NCBI RefSeq assembly: GCF_025972045.1
Contig: NZ_JAPDHX010000007.1
Coordinates: forward strand, 61,676-125,675
DNA from: Micropruina sonneratiae
GTDB lineage: Bacteria; Actinomycetota; Actinomycetes; Propionibacteriales; Propionibacteriaceae
Direction of reading: 5' to 3'
Length of the DNA: 64,000 bases
Shown: piece after piece, positions 28,715 through 36,700 of the stretch
How positions within the stretch are numbered: the first letter of the stretch is position 1
Layout: every line of letters starts with the position of its first letter
Program-made: the position numbers and the translations under genes
The notes under the pieces: model-generated
Databases searched by the model: none
What the model was told of the DNA's origin: nothing
The model's input: the letters and a program-made list of their open reading frames with translations, nothing else

Positions 28715-30183
28715 GGCTCTTCACACTTGGGGTGGGGGCTGGTCGAGTCCGCCGGCGACCAGGAGCATGCGTAGCCGGTAGTTCTCCCTGTTTCTGAAGC
28801 CGCGGGCGATCCGGCGGTGCAACTCGATCAAGCCATTCACCGCTTCGGTGCCGCCGTTGTTGGCGCCGCCGGTGCGGAAGTAGCCCAGGAACGCGTCGGC
28901 CCATTGCTTCAGGGTGCGGCCGAGCCGGGCGATCTCGGGGATCGGGCAACTGGGGAAGCTGGCGAGGATCTTCTCGGCCAGCGCCCGGCCGGTGGCCGGG
29001 TCGGCGGCGTGATACACGTCTCGGACGCGTTGGGCGCACTGCCAGGCGACATGGACCTCTTCGTGGCGTTGGTCGGCGGCGATGGCTTCGGCGAGGCGGT
29101 GTTGTTGGCGCAGGGTCAGGTTCTCGGAACCGGAGCGCAGGATGGTCCGGATCTTGTACAGCGGATCATCCTTCATGCCGCGGTGGCCGAGGGTGTCTTG
29201 CTGGACACGGCGACGGACCTCGTCCACGGCCTGGGTGGCGAGCTTCACGACATGGAACGCGTCGAGCACGGCGGTCGCGTCGGCGAGCTGGTCGTCGATC
29301 GCGTTCTTGTAGCCACGGAACGGATCGAGGGTGGCGACCTGGACGTGGGACCGGAACGTGTTGCCGCGGGCCTTCAGCCAGTCCTTGTACACCGTGCCGG
29401 ATCGGTCCGGGACCAGATCGAGCAGCCGGGCCCGGGTGCGTCCGTCCTTGTCACGCGTCAGGTCGACCATGCCGGTCAGCTCTTTCGGGCCACGCTTGAC
29501 CGGGCTGACGTGGTGCCAGATGTGCTCGTCGACCCCGAGGGTGGTGACGCCGGCGAACCGGGACTCATCCTTCGCCGCGGCGGCCAGGATCGGCCGGATC
29601 GAGGACCACACCGTCTTCCACGCCGTGCCGAGCTGACGGGCCACCCCGGACACCGAGCCGTGCTCGCGACGGATCTGATGCACCGCCCACCGACAGGCCC
29701 GTGTGGTGAGCATGGCCCGCGGCTTGGCGACCTGCTCGTCCTGCTCGGTGAACACCCCGACCGGACACGACGGCTCCGGACATTCCCAGGTCCGTTTCCG
29801 CCACCGCAGCTCGACCGGCCGGCCGAACGACGGAGCATCCACCAGCCGCACCGTGCGCCGGCCATGACTCGAGGCGACGACCCCGCAGGCCGGGCAGCCC
29901 ATCACCGCCAGGGCCGACTCGACCGTAACCCTCAGCCCGCCACCGCCGTCCCGCTCGACCCCGATCACGTGCAGCCCGTCGAGCCCGACCAGCAGGTCAC
30001 AGCGCTCGCAGTAGCAGTCGTCATAGCGGCAGCGCACGGCGCAGCCCGTAGGCTCAGACACAGGTCGAGGTCCTTGGTCAAAGAGTGTGGTAACTCCTGA
30101 TCCTGAGGGCCTCGACCCCCTACCTCACCGACCGCACCCCCACCGGCGTGTCCCGCTCACCCCCACCGCAGATCCGAAGAGCC
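28715..30183 (-). mobile_element. ISL3-family insertion sequence, 1469 bp
   Basis: Bounded by 24-bp imperfect inverted repeats starting GGCTCTTC and ending in a GTGGGGG run (left 28715-28738, right reverse-complement ending at 30183; 19 of 24 positions match). It contains one transposase gene. The flanking 8 bp differ (AATCAACC left, TCATGAGT right), so the usual ISL3 8-bp target duplication is missing. Confidence 0.9.
28721..30061 (-). CDS. ISL3-family transposase
   Basis: A 446-aa DDE transposase. An N-terminal zinc-binding region (CERC, CPACG, CPEPSCPVG) precedes an HTH (HGSVSGVARQLGTAWKTVW). The catalytic segments GVDEHIWHHV, LDAFHVVKLA and GGTEAVNGLIELHRRIARGFRN are the ISL3 hallmarks (D, D, E). 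Full length, so the element could be active. The stop codon lies inside the left inverted repeat. Confidence 0.95.
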   Translation of the reverse strand: MSEPTGCAVRCRYDDCYCERCDLLVGLDGLHVIGVERDGGGGLRVTVESALAVMGCPACGVVASSHGRRTVRLVDAPSFGRPVELRWRKRTWECPEPSCPVGVFTEQDEQVAKPRAMLTTRACRWAVHQIRREHGSVSGVARQLGTAWKTVWSSIRPILAAAAKDESRFAGVTTLGVDEHIWHHVSPVKRGPKELTGMVDLTRDKDGRTRARLLDLVPDRSGTVYKDWLKARGNTFRSHVQVATLDPFRGYKNAIDDQLADATAVLDAFHVVKLATQAVDEVRRRVQQDTLGHRGMKDDPLYKIRTILRSGSENLTLRQQHRLAEAIAADQRHEEVHVAWQCAQRVRDVYHAADPATGRALAEKILASFPSCPIPEIARLGRTLKQWADAFLGYFRTGGANNGGTEAVNGLIELHRRIARGFRNRENYRLRMLLVAGGLDQPPPQV

Positions 30184-30244
30184 TCATGAGTTGGACAACC
30201 GATCGCCCAGATCCCTCGCTAACCTTCACCGTCAACTGGATGAG

Positions 30245-30985
30245 CTAGTTGCGCTTCTCCTCGCCGGACGCGAAACTCGATTGAGTGACCGGGCCATCAC
30301 TTAGTGCAACACAAGCGAAGAACCCAGAAGCCACGTGTATGACTTCCGGGTCGGTCCAACCAGCCTCGCGAATAGCCGTAAGGTAGCCGTCGAGCACCCA
30401 TGGATGTTGGACGCCAACCAAACTGTCTGTCTTGGCCTGGATCGCGGAAGGAGAGATGCCCGCCGCTTGCTTGAACTTACTGTGGTCGCGAGCAATCACT
30501 GATCTGACTGGATCGGCGCTATATTGCAGCTTGTCGGCGAAGAAGAGCATCGCGGGACCATCGGCTCCGCGGCGAAGAGATGCAAGGAGACCAGATCGTC
30601 GCTCCGCAGGCACGAATGAAAGTGTAAATGTCAAGATCGCGACATTGAAGGGATCGGGTCGATGGTTGAGGATATTCCGGACCTCGAAGCGAGATGTAGC
30701 TAGACCGTATTCGCCCTCGCTTGCCCTCCTGATCATGTCCGGTGACGAGTCAATGCCAACAATGGAGTCACCAGAAATGAGTTGCCCGGCAAGAGCTTTG
30801 AGTGCCTCACCGGTGCCCGTCCCGACATCCAGCAGACAAATCGGACCCGAGCGCCAAGTCCGTACGACCTCACGGAGCAGACGGTAGATTTCATCGTAAC
30901 CGGGTATCGACTGCCTAACGTGTTGAGCGAAATGATGAGCTACCTCGGCATTAAATGACCATGGGATGGGTATTTCAAAACTCAC
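30245..30985 (-). CDS. SAM-dependent methyltransferase (class I)
   Basis: A 246-aa protein. The SAM motif I is CLLDVGTGTGEALKALAG, followed by IVGIDSSPDMI; the N-terminal VAHHFAQHVRQSIPGYDEIY is typical of small-molecule or ubiE-like class I methyltransferases. Substrate unknown. GTG start overlaps the upstream methyltransferase stop by 4 bp (GTGA). Codon use and GC (near 50%) are unlike the core genome, suggesting a recent arrival. Confidence 0.8.
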   Translation of the reverse strand: MSFEIPIPWSFNAEVAHHFAQHVRQSIPGYDEIYRLLREVVRTWRSGPICLLDVGTGTGEALKALAGQLISGDSIVGIDSSPDMIRRASEGEYGLATSRFEVRNILNHRPDPFNVAILTFTLSFVPAERRSGLLASLRRGADGPAMLFFADKLQYSADPVRSVIARDHSKFKQAAGISPSAIQAKTDSLVGVQHPWVLDGYLTAIREAGWTDPEVIHVASGFFACVALSDGPVTQSSFASGEEKRN

Positions 30986-31662
30986 GGAGAAGATTGCGCC
31001 TTCCGTGCTTTGATCTGAACGCCAGCAACGTCTCGTCCGTGATGCATAGTTAGAAACCGACGGATATCTGACGCTAACACTTCGAAACCACTGACGACAA
31101 GCTGGCGCTCCACTTCCTCTACCTGCCAGTGGCGAACTGTCAGCCCGCTGCGCGTGCGCACAACATGTGGGCTGGAGGGATCGACCAGGCCGTAGCGTTC
31201 CTGGAAGTCGGTATCAGAGTTGACGGTGAAGAAGTTCAACCAAAATGGCGCGTTGGGTTCAAGAACCCTGGCAACTTCAGTGACTGCAGATGACAGTTCG
31301 CTCAGCCTCGTGAGCGAGTCAATCGAGCCAAGTGCCAGTACGCCGCCAAACACCTCATCGGCAAAGGGAAGTGCTGTGGCACTGGCATTGACGAGCGAAC
31401 CCGCATGGACGCCCCGACATCGCTCGAGTTGGGTCATAGAGAGATCCAGGCCCACTGCCCGCATGCCGCGCGAAACAAGTTGGTCAAGGATCCTGCCATA
31501 TCCACAGCCCAAGTCAAGCACTAATCGAGTGGTGCATGCAGTCGCGAAAGCGCGGACATCAAATGGCGTAGTCGACACCATTTCGGCAAGCCGATCGTAT
31601 TCGCTAGCCAAAACTCCGCCTAACTTCCCATTGAAAGCGCGACACGGTTGCGTATGGACCAC
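30982..31662 (-). CDS. SAM-dependent methyltransferase (class I)
   Basis: A 226-aa protein with motif I LVLDLGCGYGRILDQLVSRG, then AVGLDLSMTQLERCR and an ALPFADEVFGGVLALGSID segment, a Methyltransf_11-type fold. The GTG at 31662 overlaps the preceding 315-aa ORF by 43 bp; an in-frame TTG at 31611 could be the real start. Substrate unknown. Second of a tandem pair. Confidence 0.78.
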   Translation of the reverse strand: MVHTQPCRAFNGKLGGVLASEYDRLAEMVSTTPFDVRAFATACTTRLVLDLGCGYGRILDQLVSRGMRAVGLDLSMTQLERCRGVHAGSLVNASATALPFADEVFGGVLALGSIDSLTRLSELSSAVTEVARVLEPNAPFWLNFFTVNSDTDFQERYGLVDPSSPHVVRTRSGLTVRHWQVEEVERQLVVSGFEVLASDIRRFLTMHHGRDVAGVQIKARKAQSSP

Positions 31663-32567
31663 ATCTCGGGGGATGCGGCGAATGTCAGAAGTTGCGGAAT
31701 CGTGGTACGAAACACCTTGGTTTGAATTCCCGATGTCTTCGCCTCGCTATAGAGCTGGCCTATCGATATGGCGCGCTGCGTGGCAGTAGCTGGGCACGGG
31801 TCCCATCGAAGGCGAATGGCTGTCGGGACTGCGCACCCTGTGGCGACAGTGGCAAGATACGCATCGACGAGGACGCCGCGGGCGTCGTTAGGTCCGATCT
31901 CCACCCCCAAGCCCTTCAGGACATCCATGCTTGTTTCAAAGACGAAGGCATCTGACTGCAGAGATGAAAATGCGGCCTCCAGTATTTGGGGATGCGAAAG
32001 TCCACGGATCCGTGAGACTTGACCCATCAAATCAGCCCACTTGTATATGGTCTGGCTGCCGCTAAAGAACTTCTTCCTACTTGAGGACAATGACGATATT
32101 TCGGCAATGACGCTCTCATTGAAGTAGTCGGAGAAGGAGTCGATGGACCTTAGGGAACTTGTGTTGCCTTGCCGCTTCTCGAAGTACTCCCGCCATGTGG
32201 GCTCCCTCCTAAGAATAAGAAAGTTGGCGTTTTCATCAGGGCTATCTACTCGGAGGAAGGGTGTCATGACTTCACGAGTAAGCCGTGACTGGATCAAGGA
32301 TGAGGGACTAAGAATGATTTGCGCTTGCGGTGCCTTGAAACAGACCAGAAGTCGGACGGCTTCATCTAATGCTTTGGCGTAAGACGTCGCGGCGCGGGGC
32401 TCGCTCGCGAGATACAAGGCCTGTATGTCTGAATCGCCGTAGGTCAGGTAAATCGGACTGCTGATACCGTCAAGAGCGACAACAATTTTGTCCCCAATGA
32501 TTTGCTCAATGAACGAGCGTTCAATATTGTTCGCCCGAACCGCTTGTCGTTCAGTTCTTTTGGTCAT
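31620..32567 (-). CDS. Hypothetical protein in the methyltransferase operon
   Basis: A 315-aa soluble protein with no recognised family. It starts MTKRTERQAVRANNIERSF and contains a FEKRQGNTSSLRSIDSFSDYF stretch and an aromatic-rich middle. Low GC like its neighbours. The 65-aa membrane protein gene overlaps its start by 17 bp and the first methyltransferase overlaps its end, so the four genes behave as an operon. Function unknown; possibly a substrate-binding or sensor partner. Confidence 0.55.
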   Translation of the reverse strand: MTKRTERQAVRANNIERSFIEQIIGDKIVVALDGISSPIYLTYGDSDIQALYLASEPRAATSYAKALDEAVRLLVCFKAPQAQIILSPSSLIQSRLTREVMTPFLRVDSPDENANFLILRREPTWREYFEKRQGNTSSLRSIDSFSDYFNESVIAEISSLSSSRKKFFSGSQTIYKWADLMGQVSRIRGLSHPQILEAAFSSLQSDAFVFETSMDVLKGLGVEIGPNDARGVLVDAYLATVATGCAVPTAIRLRWDPCPATATQRAISIGQLYSEAKTSGIQTKVFRTTIPQLLTFAASPEMWSIRNRVALSMGS

Positions 32568-32748
32568 GCTTGTCGTTCGCCACTTGCCTCATGTCCGAAT
32601 TGCTCACATCCTTTGCCCGGATAGACTGATTTGAGGCCTTTGAAGAGTCGCCCTTGACCGAACTGGACATCTGTACTACCAAGACAAGCGTCACGAGGGA
32701 GATAAACAGGGAAGCTACTGTGGCGATGTTTGCGATTGTGCCTAGCAT
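32551..32748 (-). CDS. Small membrane protein
   Basis: 65 aa with one N-terminal helix (IANIATVASLFISLVTLVLVVQM) and a charged Ser/Lys/Asp-rich tail. GAAGGGA lies about 9 bp before ATG 32748. First gene of the four-gene low-GC operon. Function unknown. Confidence 0.6.
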   Translation of the reverse strand: MLGTIANIATVASLFISLVTLVLVVQMSSSVKGDSSKASNQSIRAKDVSNSDMRQVANDKHDQKN

Positions 32749-32761
32749 GATTGCGATCCCT

Positions 32762-33046
32762 TCAATCTTTCATAGGACTGGCTACGTGACCGTACTCGAT
32801 GTCTTGCTGGTAGACCTTGCCGATCTCATCCACTTGGCAGAGACGTGTAGAGCTTATCTGCACCGCCTGCTTCGGGGTTCCGGTTTCCGGTTCTAGCGGC
32901 GGTGTGCGTACGGTTGCGGGCCGGCGACAGGCGCCGGAGTTGCCGCCGTTCTCGATGAGGTCGACCGACGCCGTCTGGACACCAAGCGCGCACTGCAACT
33001 TGGGCGGATCGACATGGGCCGCGCGGGTGCAGCCATTTCAGTGGTC
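32762..33046 (-). other. Possible remnant coding segment
   Basis: An open minus-strand frame with strongly GC-rich third codon positions, encoding ...LQCALGVQTASVDLIENGG and ending VYQQDIEYGHVASPMKD. No good start codon or RBS is seen. It may be the 3' remnant of a gene broken by rearrangement; the codon bias is the only evidence. Confidence 0.3.
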
Positions 33047-33789
33047 GGCGCCTGAGGCCAGGAGTCGCAGAAGACGACAGCGAGGAGCACTCAAGCATTG
33101 AAACCGTCGTGTCCCGACAACGCCGGATCCGGCGCCGTCCTCGTCGTCACCCACGGCCCGGACCCGCACGATTGGACCCGCGAACGCACGTGGAGCGCTT
33201 CGTTCGCGCACCGGCGGCTGACCCACCCCGTGGACAGACGAGGTTGTCCCACCCACCAGGAGTCCACCGATCAACGGCCCCTGGCAATGTTACGAGAAGT
33301 TCCTCATGTCAGTCGTCCACAACCACCTGCCTAAGCGCTCGGTGTGCGCTTCGTGTCAGCCAATGTGATTCAGGTACCAATCGCGACTTTTTCGCCGTAC
33401 TGGTGCCCGAGCCGTTCGCGCGAAACAAGGACCAGTGGCACGCGGACCTCAGGGCAGGGGTTGGCCAGCATCGGATGGTCAGATGCCTCCTGCCCTGCGG
33501 CTGCTCACGCGATGGGCCACGGCGGCTGTTCTGGTCGGCACCTTGCCCGCGGCCCCTCGTCCAAGCGCGCAACCCGCCCGTTGCCCTCACAAATGCCAGC
33601 TTCCTTTCGGCCCATGGTCGCAGCCCGGATCCCCCGTGCAGGGCCTGGGTGTGGCACTCGCCTGCGCCACCCGCAAACCCAACGAGGACTGATCTCACAC
33701 GATGGCGTCAACCGGTTCAGCGCGAGTCACCCACGCCCGACCCGCTCGGTCATGCCGTCGAGGGTGGGTCATTGTCCGGGTGGGTTTCG
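33047..33789. other. Gene-poor stretch between the methyltransferase operon and the relaxase
   Basis: About 740 bp. Frames are open on both strands (for example 33309-33698 minus) but none has a recognisable product, convincing start or codon pattern. No RNA gene or repeat was recognised. The region borders two blocks of different GC content and may be a junction. Confidence 0.3.
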
Positions 33790-36700
33790 TCAGAATGTTT
33801 GAGAGGGTGCGCGCCGAGTCACTTCGGTTGACGTTCTGTGCAGGTTCCGGGCCTCCCCGCGTGACATTGGTTCCCGAGAGTGTTCTGGGACTCGAGTGGT
33901 GGCTGAGGAGCCGCGGGCGGCACGGAGAGGGTCTTGGTTCCAGGTTCGAACGAGCGGTGCGAGAGTGGTTCTTACGAGCGCTTCGGGGATGGAACCGGTC
34001 TCGGCAACCTGCTGGATGCCTTCGTGCCATAGTGCGGGCGGCGCTGATGCCAGGATTCGGATGGCGTTGAGCAGTTGGTCTGGGGCGTCCTCGAGGTAGT
34101 TGACAAGCAGCTCGCGGGCGAGTGGAGTCGCTTGGTCGATCAAACTTCTCAGTGTTTCGGCCTGATCTCTGGCTAGGAGGGCTGCGGGGTCGGTCGATTC
34201 GGGAAGGTCAACGATCCGTGGCTGTCCGGCTCCCGCAGCGAGCATCCAGTAGTCGCGGATCGCTGCCGCCTTGCCAGCGGTGTCGCTGTCGGTGGCAAGG
34301 ATGGGGGCCGGGCTCATCGCCAGCAGTTGGGTTGCCTGGGCCTCGGTGAGGCTGGTGCCCAGCGCCGCTGCTCCCACGTACTTCCTATCCGTGGCGAGGG
34401 TGACGGCGATGGCGTCCAGCGGGCCCTCGACCAGTACAGGGATCGCATCCCGGTGAGCCATCGGGATGTACAGCTGGTCTCCTTTGTGGAAGAGGACGGT
34501 GTCGGCAGTGTTGAGGTACTTCGGCCCGTGGCGGTCGTCGTCGTGGGTGGGGTTGCGGCGGGCGACGAAGCCGAGAATGTGACCGTCGTGGTTGATAGGG
34601 AAGACGAGTCGGTCGCGGAACCGGTCGATGAGCCGTCCGGTGGATGCGGTGCTGGCGACGCCGGCGGCGAGCATCTCTTCGTCGGTGACGCCGAGGCGGC
34701 GTAGGTGTTCGACGAGTCGAGTCCAGGCGTCGGAGGCGTAGCCGGGCCTGACGTCGGGGTCGCCGGTGAGGTCGTGGCGGAGCCGTCCGTTCAGGTAGGG
34801 CTGCGCCCAGCTGTCTGGGAATCGTGTCTCGTAGAACTGGGTGGTGAGTTCGTTGATGTGGGCGAGCCGTTCGAAGGTGTGCGGGCATTCGTGCCAGGCG
34901 TTGGCGCAGTCCTGCTGCCGGCCAATCTCGGCGTCGGACGGTCCGGGCGGGCGCATGCTGGTCCGAACCATGGCTTCGATGGTGAGGATGCGTTCCGCTT
35001 CTGCATCGGGATCCTCGTCCTCCGAGTCATCGATGACCTGATCGGTTGGGGCCGAGTCGTCGGTTCCGGGATGGTCCTGGACCATGTCGACGGGCTGGTC
35101 GGGTGGTGTCCAGCCGTCGTTCAGATCGTCGGGGGGTGTGTATTCGTCCGGCTCTGGGTTGTCGTCTGGGATGGGTTGGGTGGCCAGGGAGAGTCGCCAC
35201 ACCCAGGCTTGGCAGTCGTCGGTGGTTTTGTTCCCTGCGCCGCGTGCGTGGTTGATGAGGGCGTCGAGGGTCCAGCCGCGCTGGAGGGCGTGTTCGATGG
35301 TGGTGACCAGCGCCGGCCACCAGTTGCTGTGTTGGAGCGAGTCTGCTTGGGCCTGGCCGACCGCCTCTCGGAACCGGGGTAGCCATTGGGCGGCCATATG
35401 TTGGTCGCTGTCGAGGTATTGGGTGACCGCCGGTGTGAGGTGGGCGCTGATTCGCCACCACAGAGCCGCCGCGGCGTGCTCATCCGGCAGGGGTCCTTCG
35501 CCGATGGCGTGGCGGAGCAGGTGCGCGGCGTCGAGGCCGGCGCTGGAGACGTGAGCGATCCGGTTGGCGAGGGTGGCCAGGTAGGGGTCGTGGACGAGGC
35601 TGGGGTCGAGTTGCTGGAGCAGCTGGCCCCATTCGTCGAGCGCAGGACTTCGCAGACTCGTCAGGCGTCCGTCGAGTTGGTGTTGCCAGCGCCGCGCACT
35701 GGCTGATGTGGAGGGTTCGCCGGTGGGTCGATGGTCGGTGTCGGGTACTTGGTTCGCGGCCCGCCACACCTCGACATCGGCGGCCAAGTGGGTAGACGGC
35801 TGCAGGCCGTCCCGGATCCATGCCGGCCGGCTCTGCTTCTGCTCTGCCAGCTCGCGGACGCGGCCAGCGAGATCAGTCACGAGGGTGGCTCGGGCGGCCA
35901 GGTATCGGCCCCAGGTGGGGCTGCGGGTGAGGCTGGCGGGGATGGGTCGCAGCCAGGGCAGTGGTCCTCTGCGTCCGGGTCGGCTGTCGTCGTCGAGACG
36001 GTAGGCGAGGATGGCGGCCGGGTCGCGTCCGGCGACGACAGGTTCACTGGCGGCGCGGGTGAGGGCATCGATGGGGTCGCGGTTGTCGGCGTTGATGGTG
36101 AGTAGTTGGGCGAACAGGGCGGGCCAGGCGTCGGCTTTGCTGATGCCTGGCAGCAGGTGTTCGGCGGCGACTTCGATGGTGTGCCGGTCGGCGGCGCTGG
36201 TGTTATGGTCGGCGGCGAAGGCGATCGCGTCGCGGTAGCGGCCGGTTGCGTCGCCGAGTTGCACCCGTGGGTCGGCTGCTTGTCGCAGCGTCGTGGTGGC
36301 TGACAGCGGTGATTCGTCGCGGACCAGGATGCGTTCGAGTTGATCGACCGCAGTGGCCGGATGGATGACTTCGGGGCGGATCAGGCTGTGCGGATCGCCG
36401 TCGCCGACGACGTTGAGGTAGCAGGTGTTGGTGTGTCGTCCGCGGGTGAGCATCGTGTAGGCCTGCTGCCGGTTTTCGTCGCCGGTCAGCATGCCGTGGC
36501 AGGTGTCGGCGGTGACGCCCTGGGCCGAGTGGGTGGTGGTGGCATAGCCGAGTTCGACCCACTCGGTGACGTAGCCGATGGGCAGGCTGATGTGCCGTCC
36601 GGTCTGGGTGTGGCAGACCCGGATGGCGTTCCTTGTGATGGTTTGGATGGTCCAGCGGTCGCCGTTCTTGACCCAGTCGGTGGCGTTGAGTCGCAGGCTG

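Noticed and set aside
33309..33698. 129-aa minus-strand ORF upstream of relaxase stop
   Set aside because: No RBS, no domain and composition like a random GC-rich frame; not reported as a gene.
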